Below are positions 1 through 8,503 of a stretch of DNA of 64,000 nucleotides, piece after piece (the stretch's first letter is position 1; the number at the start of each line of letters is the position of its first letter). The stretch covers positions 4,393 through 68,392 of the forward strand of contig CAAGFJ010000033.1 in NCBI GenBank assembly GCA_900769115.1, read 5' to 3'. Under the pieces are notes generated by a model, which was not told the origin of the DNA, did not search any database, and saw nothing but the letters and a program-made list of their open reading frames with translations. This DNA is from Lachnospiraceae bacterium (lineage in GTDB: Bacteria > Bacillota > Clostridia > Lachnospirales > Lachnospiraceae). A program made the position numbers and the translations under genes.

Positions 1-1
1 G

Positions 2-469
2 TTCATCGACTTAGGTGGAGCAGATGGATTACTTCATATTTCTGAGATGTCTTGGGGCAGAGTTGATAACCCTAAGAAGTTATTTAACGTTGGTGATCAT
101 GTGAAAGCGTTGATCAAAGACATTCAGGGTGAGAAGATTGCATTAAGCCTTAAGTTTGAGGATACTAATCCATGGTTAACTGCTGCAGATAAGTATGCAA
201 TCGGTAATGTAGTGAAAGGCAAAGTTGCAAGAATGACAGACTTTGGTGCATTTATCGAGTTAGAGCCAGGTGTTGATGCATTGCTGCATGTATCTCAGAT
301 TGCTAAGGAGCATATTGAGAAGCCATCCAGCGTATTATCTGTTGGTCAGGAAGTGGAAGTTAAAGTTGTTGATTTCAAGCCGGAAGAGAGAAAGATCAGC
401 CTTAGCATGAAGGCATTACTTCCAGATGATGAGGAAGTTGCAGAAGAGGAAGCTCCTGTAGAAGAATAA
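2..469 (+). CDS. S1 RNA-binding domain protein, C-terminal part (ribosomal protein S1 or IspH-S1 fusion)
   Basis: The reading frame is open from base 2, so the gene is truncated by the window edge and the ATG at 47 is internal. About 155 residues are visible. The end of one S1 OB-fold is followed by a complete one (DFGAFIEL, LLHVSQI, KISLSMK are typical S1 strands), then an acidic tail (DDEEVAEEE). S1 repeats bind single-stranded RNA and, in ribosomal protein S1, help mRNA docking on the 30S subunit. In many Clostridia this region is the end of a fusion of IspH with S1. The upstream part is missing, so I cannot tell whether this is plain rpsA or the fusion. A strong terminator follows the stop codon. 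Confidence 0.9.
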   Translation, partial: FIDLGGADGLLHISEMSWGRVDNPKKLFNVGDHVKALIKDIQGEKIALSLKFEDTNPWLTAADKYAIGNVVKGKVARMTDFGAFIELEPGVDALLHVSQIAKEHIEKPSSVLSVGQEVEVKVVDFKPEERKISLSMKALLPDDEEVAEEEAPVEE

Positions 470-482
470 TAAGAATGATGAT

Positions 483-521
483 GGAACCTCGCCCTAAGTT
501 ATTAAGGCGGGGTTCCTTTTT
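483..521 (+). terminator. Rho-independent terminator after the S1 gene
   Basis: An 11-bp stem (483-493 with 506-516, one T-G wobble) has a 12-nt loop and is followed directly by five T residues. It separates the S1 gene from cheR. Confidence 0.9.
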
Positions 522-551
522 CTGTGTGGCATGCAAAGGGGAATACAGAAT

Positions 552-1328
552 ATGGTATACGATTATGAGAATTTTAAGAAAGATGTCTATCAATTAACGA
601 ATATTAATTTGTCACTATATAAAGAACGTCAGATGAAACGCAGAATCGAATCGCTGATGAGGCGAAAAGGTTATACAACATTTGATGCATATTTTGCGGC
701 AATGAAGAAGGATCCTGCTTTGTTACGTGCATTTGTCAGTTATCTGACGATTAATGTATCAGAGTTCTATCGGAATCCAAAACAATGGGAGTTATTTGAG
801 AATCAGATGATTCCTTATTTGGAGAAATGTTTTGGCAAACAGATTCATATCTGGAGTGCAGCATGTTCTACCGGAGATGAACCTTATACAATTGCAATGA
901 TATTAGCGAGACATTTTCCTTTGAGCCAGATCAAGATATACGCAACGGATATTGATGAGGATGTACTTGCATTTGCAAAGGAAGGAATCTATAGTGAGCG
1001 GAGTCTGGAACGTCTTCCGAAGGATTTGTTGCAGAAGCATTTTACAAAGCAAGGAAAGGATTATCAGATCAATGCAGATCTGAAAGCTTGTGTAGAGTTT
1101 CGAAAGCATAATCTGTTAGAAGACAAGTATCCAACCGGAATGCACATGATTGTGTGCCGGAATGTAGTGATCTACTTTACGGATGAAGCAAAGGATAGAG
1201 TTTATGAGAAGTTTCATAATACCCTGGTGAAAGATGGAATCCTGTTTATTGGAAGTACCGAGCAGATTATTCATGCCAAAGAGATTGGCTTTGATTCCGT
1301 TGATTCTTTCTTCTATAAGAAAATATGA
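552..1328 (+). CDS. cheR: CheR-type chemoreceptor glutamate methyltransferase
   Basis: CheR transfers a methyl group from S-adenosylmethionine to glutamates on chemoreceptors, counteracting CheB during adaptation. The 258-residue product has the family layout: a short helical N-terminal domain (about 1-75) and a Rossmann methyltransferase domain with the SAM motif WSAACSTGDEPYT near residue 100, then ATDID and CRNVVIYF. The length is normal for a stand-alone CheR. I chose the ATG at 552 because AAGGGG at 537-541 lies before it; the in-frame ATG at 531 sits upstream of that ribosome binding site. No other chemotaxis gene is in the window, and the gene is bounded by terminators on both sides, so it appears monocistronic. 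Confidence 0.92.
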   Translation: MVYDYENFKKDVYQLTNINLSLYKERQMKRRIESLMRRKGYTTFDAYFAAMKKDPALLRAFVSYLTINVSEFYRNPKQWELFENQMIPYLEKCFGKQIHIWSAACSTGDEPYTIAMILARHFPLSQIKIYATDIDEDVLAFAKEGIYSERSLERLPKDLLQKHFTKQGKDYQINADLKACVEFRKHNLLEDKYPTGMHMIVCRNVVIYFTDEAKDRVYEKFHNTLVKDGILFIGSTEQIIHAKEIGFDSVDSFFYKKI

Positions 1329-1367
1329 GATGAATATCGAATGAAACAGATTATTTGTAGACATAGA

Positions 1368-1397
1368 AAGAACCTGCCTTTTTGGGCGGGTTCTTTT
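1368..1397. terminator. Terminator between convergent cheR and the YprB-like gene
   Basis: An 11-bp stem (1368-1378 with 1385-1395) has a 6-nt loop and a T tract on the plus strand. A short A run on the 5' side could let it also serve the minus-strand gene ending at 1421. Confidence 0.85.
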
Positions 1398-1420
1398 GCG
1401 GTTATATGTAGAAAATGCGA

Positions 1421-2509
1421 TTATATATATTGTTTCAATATTGCAAGTACGGTTGCCTGTTGCAATGCCGGGGATGCATCTGACAGGGATTGTACGGTCT
1501 GATATGCCTGTTTGCTGCCGGAATCTTCTGAAAAACAATCAAAAGAATCTGGAAGATAACATGGGATAAAAGAGGCATGTTGCTTGACATAACAGGTTGC
1601 TTTTGTTGCTTTGACCCGATGTTCCGGTTCTACATAAGTGGCGACACGTTTGTGAACTGCCATATCTTCCTGTGGCAGATAATAATAATTTTTATAATCT
1701 GCAAAATAATGTTTTAAGGTACGTTCACTGATGGGAAGCCAGAGGCTGGCATGTTGTCCGTCAGCATTTAAGTAGATACCATCTTTACTAACAGCAAGCC
1801 GTTTTGGTAAGCAGGAGGCAGATGTGTGTTCCCATTCCAGATGAAGGGATGGTTCTTCTTCGGTGATCGTAAGGTTTGTGATCGTCATATGCTCAAAGAA
1901 CATGGTGTAATTCAGAATAACACTGAGCTGCGGCATACCAAGAAGATCGTCATGGTTATGTAGCAGCAGTAAATGTTCTTCTGATTCATTTGGTTTGGCA
2001 ACATAACGCTGGTATATATGAATCAGATCTTTGCCGGTATAGGTATCTTTCCGGTGGATTCCAAGATAATCTTCGATTGCGGTTTGTTTCATGGAAGAAA
2101 GTCCGAAAATATTCTTGTAAGAGCGAATCAGGCGAAAGATATCAATCTGTTCGAGATTTTCCCATGCAGGATCCTGCAGACCATGGGTGATGCATTTGTT
2201 GTGTAGATAAGGAATATCAAAGCCGGAACCATTAAAATCTAACAGATGGGTAAAATCTTTGCTGAATGTATGAAAGGCATGCAATAATTCAGCTTCACTG
2301 TAACCATCATCGTTGAACCATTGGCGGATATGAATAGTATTGTCTTCATACCATAAGACACCAATCAGATAAAGGGTGGTATGTGCGGCAGCAAATCCGG
2401 TTGTCTCAATATCAAAAAAGAGAAACCTGCCATTCGGATATTGAGTTGTATAGTAAGCCGGAAGCTTACATTCCGGCTGTATATCTTCTGTATAAGAAAT
2501 CGTCTTCAT
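1421..2509 (-). CDS. YprB-like ribonuclease H-fold 3'-5' exonuclease domain protein
   Basis: The protein carries an RNase H-like exonuclease fold of the YprB family. The first acidic motif FFDIETTGF lies near residues 31-39. A second acidic block HLLDFNGSGFDIPYL follows, and LLLLHNHDDLLGM supplies the later metal-binding acidic residues. At 362 residues it is about the usual size for the Clostridial family. The C-terminal half (about 210-362) has no motif I recognise. The biochemical substrate of this family is not settled, so a DNA or RNA 3'-5' nuclease role is inferred from fold only. It is the only clear minus-strand protein gene in the first 18 kb and diverges from ruvA. Confidence 0.8.
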   Translation of the reverse strand: MKTISYTEDIQPECKLPAYYTTQYPNGRFLFFDIETTGFAAAHTTLYLIGVLWYEDNTIHIRQWFNDDGYSEAELLHAFHTFSKDFTHLLDFNGSGFDIPYLHNKCITHGLQDPAWENLEQIDIFRLIRSYKNIFGLSSMKQTAIEDYLGIHRKDTYTGKDLIHIYQRYVAKPNESEEHLLLLHNHDDLLGMPQLSVILNYTMFFEHMTITNLTITEEEPSLHLEWEHTSASCLPKRLAVSKDGIYLNADGQHASLWLPISERTLKHYFADYKNYYYLPQEDMAVHKRVATYVEPEHRVKATKATCYVKQHASFIPCYLPDSFDCFSEDSGSKQAYQTVQSLSDASPALQQATVLAILKQYI

Positions 2510-2554
2510 GTGTAGTCTCCTCGTAACAAAATGTCGTTCTGTCAGAATCTATCA

Positions 2555-2587
2555 TAGCATAATACGAAAGAATGTGCTATAATCAAA
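2555..2587. promoter_or_regulatory. Overlapping divergent promoters for ruvA (plus) and the YprB-like gene (minus)
   Basis: On the plus strand TATAAT lies at 2578-2583, with a weak -35 (TAGCAT) at 2555-2560, spacer 17. On the minus strand TTGATT (complement of 2582-2587) is followed after 16 nt by TATTAT (complement of 2560-2565, approximate). The two elements interleave, so RNA polymerase binding would be mutually exclusive. This is by inspection only. Confidence 0.45.
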
Positions 2588-2624
2588 CAGGTAATTGAGA
2601 GATATCATCACGAGAGAGGTTAGT

Positions 2625-3233
2625 ATGATTGGTTACATCAAGGGTACGGTAGAAGAGATTCTATCGGATTGTATATTATTAGAGAATCGGGGAATTGGAT
2701 ATCAGGTCTATACATCAGGTATGGCACTTAACAGATTGCATATGCATAAGGAACAGAAGATGTATACGTATCTGCATGTCAGAGAAGACGGTGTAACATT
2801 ATTTGGATTCCCAACAACAGAAGAATTGGAGACATTTAAGCTTTTGATCGGGGTGAGCGGTGTAGGTCCGAAAGTAGCATTATCTGTGTTGTCTACATTG
2901 TCAGTACAGGATCTTGCTATGGCGGTTATGGCAGGAGACACCAAAGCAATCACCAAAGCAAATGGAATTGGTGCAAAGGGTGCGGCAAGGCTCATTATGG
3001 AATTAAAGGACAAATTACAGGTTGAAGATGTATTTGGCGTGAGGGATGATATAGAGAATTCAGTTTCACCGGCAGGTATTGCGAATGGAGATAGTGTACA
3101 GGATACCGTATTGGCATTGGTTAGCCTGGGATATTCTGATATGGATGCAATTAAGGCGATCAAACAGGTTCCGGGTGCAGAAAGCATGGATTCGGAGACA
3201 TTATTAAAGGCAGCGTTGAAGAAGATATTTTAA
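2625..3233 (+). CDS. ruvA: Holliday junction branch migration protein RuvA
   Basis: RuvA binds four-way junctions as a tetramer and loads the RuvB motors. The 202-residue product begins with the canonical MIGYIKGTV and has an OB-fold N-terminus, helix-hairpin-helix segments (VSGVGPKVALSVL, ANGIGAKGAARLI) and a C-terminal RuvB-contacting domain ending ALKKIF. The frame extends upstream to a TTG at 2595, but the ATG at 2625 fits the family start and has GAGAGG at 2613-2618. It is followed by ruvB after 59 bp; no ruvC is present, as usual in Firmicutes. Confidence 0.96.
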   Translation: MIGYIKGTVEEILSDCILLENRGIGYQVYTSGMALNRLHMHKEQKMYTYLHVREDGVTLFGFPTTEELETFKLLIGVSGVGPKVALSVLSTLSVQDLAMAVMAGDTKAITKANGIGAKGAARLIMELKDKLQVEDVFGVRDDIENSVSPAGIANGDSVQDTVLALVSLGYSDMDAIKAIKQVPGAESMDSETLLKAALKKIF

Positions 3234-3292
3234 CTGTGGTTAATATATGATATCCTCAGATATGGGAATAGATATTAAGGTATGAGATAGAT

Positions 3293-4303
3293 ATGGCAGA
3301 GAGAATGATTACAACCCAGATACTTCCGGAAGATGTGAAGATTGAGAATCGGTTACGACCGGTGATGTTATCGGATTATATTGGGCAGGAAAAGGCAAAG
3401 AACAATTTAAAGATATTCATAGAGGCAGCAAAGAAACGTGACGAGGCTCTTGACCACGTACTGTTATATGGTCCTCCGGGACTTGGTAAGACGACTATGG
3501 CATCGATTATTGCCAATGAGATGGGAAGTAATATGAAGATCACTTCCGGTCCGGCAATTGAGAAGCCGGGAGAATTGGCAGCGATTCTTAATAATCTCAA
3601 CGAGAATGATGTATTGTTTATTGATGAGATTCATCGTCTGAACCGACAGGTGGAAGAGGTTCTATATCCGGCGATGGAGGACTTTGCGATCGATATTATG
3701 ATCGGTAAGGGACAGGCGGCTAGAAGTATCCGGTTAGATCTTCCGAAGTTTACATTGGTGGGTGCGACTACGAGAGCGGGTATGCTGACAGCACCACTCC
3801 GGGATCGCTTTGGAGTTGTGAATCGTTTGGAATTCTATTCGAACGAGGAGCTGAAGCAGATTGTGTTACGTTCAGCAGATGTATTAGATGTGACGATTGA
3901 TGAGCAGGGAGCACTGGAGATTGCAAGAAGATCAAGAGGAACGCCGAGACTTGCTAACCGCTTATTAAAGCGTGTCCGGGATTTTGCCCAGGTGTCCTTT
4001 GAGGGTCATATTGATGAGGACGTAGCGAAACAGGCACTTGACCGTTTGGAAGTAGATTCTTTTGGATTGGATCAGATAGATCGTAACATCATTTTGACCA
4101 TGATCCAGAAGTTTGATGGAAAGCCGGTGGGATTAGATACATTAGCAGCGGCGATTGGGGAAGATGCAGGGACAATAGAGGATGTCTATGAGCCGTATCT
4201 GATTAAGAATGGATTACTTGCAAGAACGCCAAGAGGCAGGGTTGCAACCCCTACGGCGTACCGGCATTTTGGATTAGAACAATTGATGAATGGAGGAGAA
4301 TAA
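3293..4303 (+). CDS. ruvB: Holliday junction DNA helicase RuvB
   Basis: RuvB is the AAA+ ATPase that drives branch migration on RuvA-bound junctions. The 336 residues match the family length. Walker A GPPGLGKTT is at residues 60-68, Walker B LFIDEIHRL follows near 110, and the sensor region GATTRAGML and RDRFG come next. A winged-helix C-terminal domain (about 255-336) includes the conserved GLDTLAAAIGED and RTPRGRVAT. It forms an operon with ruvA, and its last codons contain the GGAGGAG used by zapA, which starts 3 nt after its stop. Confidence 0.97.
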   Translation: MAERMITTQILPEDVKIENRLRPVMLSDYIGQEKAKNNLKIFIEAAKKRDEALDHVLLYGPPGLGKTTMASIIANEMGSNMKITSGPAIEKPGELAAILNNLNENDVLFIDEIHRLNRQVEEVLYPAMEDFAIDIMIGKGQAARSIRLDLPKFTLVGATTRAGMLTAPLRDRFGVVNRLEFYSNEELKQIVLRSADVLDVTIDEQGALEIARRSRGTPRLANRLLKRVRDFAQVSFEGHIDEDVAKQALDRLEVDSFGLDQIDRNIILTMIQKFDGKPVGLDTLAAAIGEDAGTIEDVYEPYLIKNGLLARTPRGRVATPTAYRHFGLEQLMNGGE

Positions 4304-4306
4304 GCA

Positions 4307-4711
4307 ATGGCAGATAAGAATGATATTCCAGTAGTGATTAACGGACGTATCTATAATTTGAGCGGATATGAGAATACAGATTATTTACAGGAAGTTGCCA
4401 ATTACATGAATAGCAAGATAGCAGAATGTAAGGCTTCTGATGGTTTTCGCAGACTGAATGCAGAGTACCAGAATATATTGCTGGCAATTAATATTGCAGA
4501 TGATTATTTTAAGGTGAAGAATGAGACGGGAAAGTTATCTGCACAGGATGATGAGAAAGAGAAGCAGATCTATGATCTGCGGCATGAGGTTATTGAGACT
4601 CAGATCAAGTATGAGTCTGCAATGCGCCTGGTAGAAGAATACAAAGAACAGGTGAATGCGTTACAGCGTAAGATCATTCAGCTAGAGGCGGAGAAAGCAA
4701 GACAGGAGTAG
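4307..4711 (+). CDS. zapA: Cell division protein ZapA
   Basis: ZapA is a small cytoplasmic protein that crosslinks FtsZ filaments and stabilises the Z ring. The 134-residue product has the ZapA N-terminal beta-strand region (VVINGRIYNLSGYE, then a helix with YMNSKI) followed by a long coiled coil from about residue 75 (EKEKQIYDLRHEV through the C-terminus). The gene is tightly packed between ruvB (3 nt) and the U32 peptidase gene (3 nt), so it is surely cotranscribed with both. Confidence 0.85.
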   Translation: MADKNDIPVVINGRIYNLSGYENTDYLQEVANYMNSKIAECKASDGFRRLNAEYQNILLAINIADDYFKVKNETGKLSAQDDEKEKQIYDLRHEVIETQIKYESAMRLVEEYKEQVNALQRKIIQLEAEKARQE

Positions 4712-4714
4712 TAT

Positions 4715-7126
4715 ATGAGACCTGAGATTTTGGCTCCGGCAGGTTCAATGGAGGCTTTTAGAGCAGCAGTACAGGCTGGAGCAGATGCGATTTATTTAGG
4801 GGGAAGTCAGTTTGGTGCGCGTGCGTATGCAGACAACTTCACAGAAGCATCTTTGATCGAGGCAATTGAATATGCACATGTTTATGGTGTTAAGGTTTAC
4901 CTGACCGTTAACACCTTATTTCGTAATGAGGAACTTTTGCAGCTATATGATTATCTGGCACCATTTTATGAGGCGGGATTGGATGCTGTGATCGTGCAGG
5001 ATTTCGGGGTGATGAAGAAGATTGCAGAATGGTTTCCGAAGCTTCCGATTCATGCATCTACGCAGATGACTGTTACCACACCATATGCATATGAATTGCT
5101 GCAAAGGTATGGTGTGACCAGAGTGGTTCCTGCAAGAGAACTATCTATAGAAGAGATTGCAGCATTGAAGCAGGGCAGTCATGTTCCGGAGGTAGAAGTG
5201 TTTGTGCAGGGAGCGTTATGCTACTGTTATTCCGGGCAATGTCTGATGAGTTCATTTCTTGGAGGTAGAAGTGGTAACCGGGGTCGTTGTGCACAGCCTT
5301 GTCGTCTGCCGTATGAAGCGAGTTCCTTAGATGGAGAAAAGATAAGGGCAAAAGGTGCTTATCTATTAAGCCCGAAGGATCTGTGTGGATTAGAAGCGGT
5401 TCCGGATCTGATTGAAGCAGGGGTGGATTCCTTTAAGATTGAGGGAAGAATGAAGAAGCCGGAGTATGTAGCAGCTACAACAAGGGGCTATCGGAAGATC
5501 GTGGACGCATGTATGAATGGAACATACTCTAAGAAACTGGTAGAAGATGTGCGTAATGAGATGGCAGAGATCTTTAACCGGGGTGGATTTACGAAGGGAT
5601 ATTACCACAGGAATAATGGTGCAGATATGATGTCAGTGAATACACCAGGACATTGTGGTGTTGCGGTTGGTAAGATTGTTGATATACAGAAGAATCAGGC
5701 ACAAATTTCCTTAACAAAGTCTGTACATGCAGGGGACATATTGGTGATCGGTAACGGAGGCAGAGCAGTGACGTTGACTTGCAACAGAGAAGGAAAGCAG
5801 GGAGATACGATCGTGCTGAACGTACCTAAGACGAAAGAACGGCTGCAGGGCAGGATGGTCATGCGTATGCTGCACTATCCATTAACACAGGAGCTGCAAC
5901 GGTATACAACAGAGGAAAGAATCATTGGTATTGATGGACGGATGACATTGCAGGCAGGAGAGATGGCAAGTCTTACAGTTACCTGTGAAGAACGGGATGT
6001 CACGGTTACGGTAGAGGGTGATCCGGTAGAGAAGGCATCGGCAAAGCCGATTGCACAGGAGACAGTGAAGAATAAGATTACACAGACCGGTGGAACGAGA
6101 TACCGGTTTGATGATTTTGCGATAGAGATGGAAGAAGATGTATTCTATCCTATGAAAGCATTGAAGGAATTACGGCGCCTGGCAATCAATCGGCTGGAAG
6201 AAGAGATACAGAATAAGAGCCGGAGAATCTTAGAACGACTTACCAAAGAGCAGATAGAGATGCAGTTGCAGATGTCAAAGCAAAGATTATATATGCGTGA
6301 TGACAATAACATTGATGGAAAGCAGGATCTGCAGCAATCGGTAATGAATATATCTGCAACAAAGAATGTGCTTGCAGTATCCTCTATGGAACAATTGCGT
6401 ATTGCCCTGCAATATCCGGATGCGTTTTCACGCATTTATGTGGATCTGCAATATATAAGCCGTGACGAGATCTTATCTCTGGTCGGGCAGGAGAAACCAT
6501 TTTATTATATGCTGCCGCCGGTGTTGAGAAGCCGTTCAATGGATGAATGCTGTAAGCTTCCAGTCGACAGGATGTATGGAATTGTGGTGCGTAATATCGA
6601 TGAACTGGCATGGTTACAATCAATCGGCTACACGGGACATGTTGTAACGGATTACAGTGTGTATGCAATGAATGTGGCTGCAGAGGAATTCATCCGGGAA
6701 CAGTTTCAGGATGCCATTCTGACACTTCCGGTAGAACTGAACCAGAAGCAGTTAGGTACGGTGTCATTTGCGCATACAGAATTAGAGGTATATGGGTATC
6801 AGCAACTGATGGTCAGTGCACAGTGTATCAGGAATACAACGACAGGATGTAACCGAAAGAATGACCGGCTGTATATGACTGACCGGATGGGCAAACATTT
6901 TTATGTAGCGTCGATTTGCAAATATTGTTATAATCTGATATATAATAGTATACCAACTGTCTTGTATGACTGTCTGTCACCGATGTTAGCAACTCATTGT
7001 GATCTGCGACTGCATTTTACAAGGGAGACAGAGGCAGAGATGAGACAGATTATAGAGAATTTCTTGAAGGGACAACCATATTCCGGGGAACTGACAAGAG
7101 GACATTACAAACGTGGAGTGGAATAA
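4715..7126 (+). CDS. Peptidase U32 family protein with C-terminal DUF3656-like region
   Basis: The N-terminal half (about 1-430) is a U32 domain: it opens RPEILAPAGSMEAFRAAV and contains the family signature around residues 184-200 (GRSGNRGRCAQPCRLPY). Members related to TrhP and RlhA take part in prephenate-dependent or iron-sulphur-dependent RNA hydroxylation, while others are described as collagenases, so the substrate here is open. The C-terminal half (about 430-803) matches the longer Clostridial form. It has several cysteines (CNRKND, CKYCYN) that together with those in the U32 signature could ligate metal. At 803 residues it is the long class. It sits between zapA and ftsW with 3-nt and 0-nt gaps. 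Confidence 0.85.
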   Translation: MRPEILAPAGSMEAFRAAVQAGADAIYLGGSQFGARAYADNFTEASLIEAIEYAHVYGVKVYLTVNTLFRNEELLQLYDYLAPFYEAGLDAVIVQDFGVMKKIAEWFPKLPIHASTQMTVTTPYAYELLQRYGVTRVVPARELSIEEIAALKQGSHVPEVEVFVQGALCYCYSGQCLMSSFLGGRSGNRGRCAQPCRLPYEASSLDGEKIRAKGAYLLSPKDLCGLEAVPDLIEAGVDSFKIEGRMKKPEYVAATTRGYRKIVDACMNGTYSKKLVEDVRNEMAEIFNRGGFTKGYYHRNNGADMMSVNTPGHCGVAVGKIVDIQKNQAQISLTKSVHAGDILVIGNGGRAVTLTCNREGKQGDTIVLNVPKTKERLQGRMVMRMLHYPLTQELQRYTTEERIIGIDGRMTLQAGEMASLTVTCEERDVTVTVEGDPVEKASAKPIAQETVKNKITQTGGTRYRFDDFAIEMEEDVFYPMKALKELRRLAINRLEEEIQNKSRRILERLTKEQIEMQLQMSKQRLYMRDDNNIDGKQDLQQSVMNISATKNVLAVSSMEQLRIALQYPDAFSRIYVDLQYISRDEILSLVGQEKPFYYMLPPVLRSRSMDECCKLPVDRMYGIVVRNIDELAWLQSIGYTGHVVTDYSVYAMNVAAEEFIREQFQDAILTLPVELNQKQLGTVSFAHTELEVYGYQQLMVSAQCIRNTTTGCNRKNDRLYMTDRMGKHFYVASICKYCYNLIYNSIPTVLYDCLSPMLATHCDLRLHFTRETEAEMRQIIENFLKGQPYSGELTRGHYKRGVE

Positions 7127-8503
7127 ATGACGAATGTGATTATCAATGCATCAAAATATATAATATTGCTTATGATGATTCTGTATGCCATATCGTGTTA
7201 TACAGCATTTCGTAAGGTGGATGAGAAGGAGAAGACGGCTAAGCTTAACAAACAGATCGTGTATGTGTTTGTAATGCATTTTCTGGCATATCTCACTTTT
7301 GCACTGCGTAACGTAGAGCAGATGAAGACGATAGTGATCTTCTATGGATTGCAGATCTTTGTGGCGACGATGTACATGTATCTGTATCATTACATTTATC
7401 CGTATTCATCGAGAGTGATTGCGAATAATATGTGTTTCTTATTATTGATCGGGTATATTATGCTGACCAGACTGAACTTTGCATTGGCTAAGAAGCAGTT
7501 CATTATTGCAACGGCTTCCCTGATTCTGGTATCGGTGATCCCTATGATCATGGATCGGAATAAGAATCTTAGAAAATACGGTATGGTATATGGCGTGCTT
7601 GGTATTGTAGCATTGTCTTCCGTGTTTGTGATTGGTGTAGAACAATATGGTTCTGTGAACTGGATCAGTCTGTTTGGCATTACGATCCAGCCGTCCGAGT
7701 TCGTTAAGATACTGTTTGTGTTCTTTATTGCGAGCATGTTATCAAAGAGCAGGGATTTCAAACAGGTTATGATCACAACCGCATTTGCCTGTGTGCATAT
7801 GGGAGTGTTAGTATTAGAGAAGGATCTGGGCGGAGCGTTGATCTTCTTTATTATATTTATATCCATGATCTATGTGGGAACCGGGAAGATCAGCTATCTG
7901 ATTGCTTTTATAGCCGGAGGTGTGGCTATGGCAGGTCTGGCGTTTTTGTTGTTCAAGGATCGCTTGTTTGATCATGTAATGGTTCGTGTCAATGTATGGA
8001 AGAATCCATGGGCAGATATCCGAGGAACGGGTTATCAGATTACGCAGTCGTTATTTGCAATTGGAAGTGGAGGATATTTTGGTTCTGGTCTTACAAAAGG
8101 TTCACCGGATGTGATTCCGGTCAGTGAGAGTGATTTTATCTTTTCAGCGATTGCAGAGGAATTGGGTGTCATATTTGCGATATTCCTGATTCTGGTATGC
8201 TTTAGCTGTTTTATCAGCTTTGTGACGATTGCGATGCATGTACGGAATCGGTTTTATAAGACGATGGCATTTGGCTTTGCTATTTGTTATATGTTCCAGA
8301 CATTCCTGTCAATTGGTGGTGTTACAAAGTTCATTCCGTCAACAGGTGTTACCATACCGTTAGTCAGTTATGGAGGAAGCTCGGTGTTAAGTTCTCTCAT
8401 AATGTTCTCTATTATGCAGGGAATTAGTACAATTGAAAATAAAGAGGCTAAGAAGATTGAAGAAGAAAGAAGAAACATTGAACAAGCCGCGCAAGGGGCG
8501 TAA
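7127..8503 (+). CDS. FtsW/RodA/SpoVE (SEDS) peptidoglycan glycosyltransferase
   Basis: SEDS proteins polymerise lipid II glycan strands with a partner class B penicillin-binding protein. The 458-residue product has about ten hydrophobic segments and SEDS landmarks: the conserved ITIQPSEFVKI, LEKDLGGALIFF, GTGYQITQSLFAIGSGG and a C-terminal PLVSYGGSSVLSS near residue 413. Its ATG directly abuts the TAA of the U32 gene. The next gene is a class B PBP overlapping by 71 bp, the usual functional partner. I cannot tell FtsW from RodA by sequence alone. Confidence 0.93.
   Translation: MTNVIINASKYIILLMMILYAISCYTAFRKVDEKEKTAKLNKQIVYVFVMHFLAYLTFALRNVEQMKTIVIFYGLQIFVATMYMYLYHYIYPYSSRVIANNMCFLLLIGYIMLTRLNFALAKKQFIIATASLILVSVIPMIMDRNKNLRKYGMVYGVLGIVALSSVFVIGVEQYGSVNWISLFGITIQPSEFVKILFVFFIASMLSKSRDFKQVMITTAFACVHMGVLVLEKDLGGALIFFIIFISMIYVGTGKISYLIAFIAGGVAMAGLAFLLFKDRLFDHVMVRVNVWKNPWADIRGTGYQITQSLFAIGSGGYFGSGLTKGSPDVIPVSESDFIFSAIAEELGVIFAIFLILVCFSCFISFVTIAMHVRNRFYKTMAFGFAICYMFQTFLSIGGVTKFIPSTGVTIPLVSYGGSSVLSSLIMFSIMQGISTIENKEAKKIEEERRNIEQAAQGA

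Noticed and set aside
2708..3187. Minus-strand frame of 159 codons within ruvA
   Set aside because: It is a shadow of ruvA, whose protein is fully recognisable on the plus strand.
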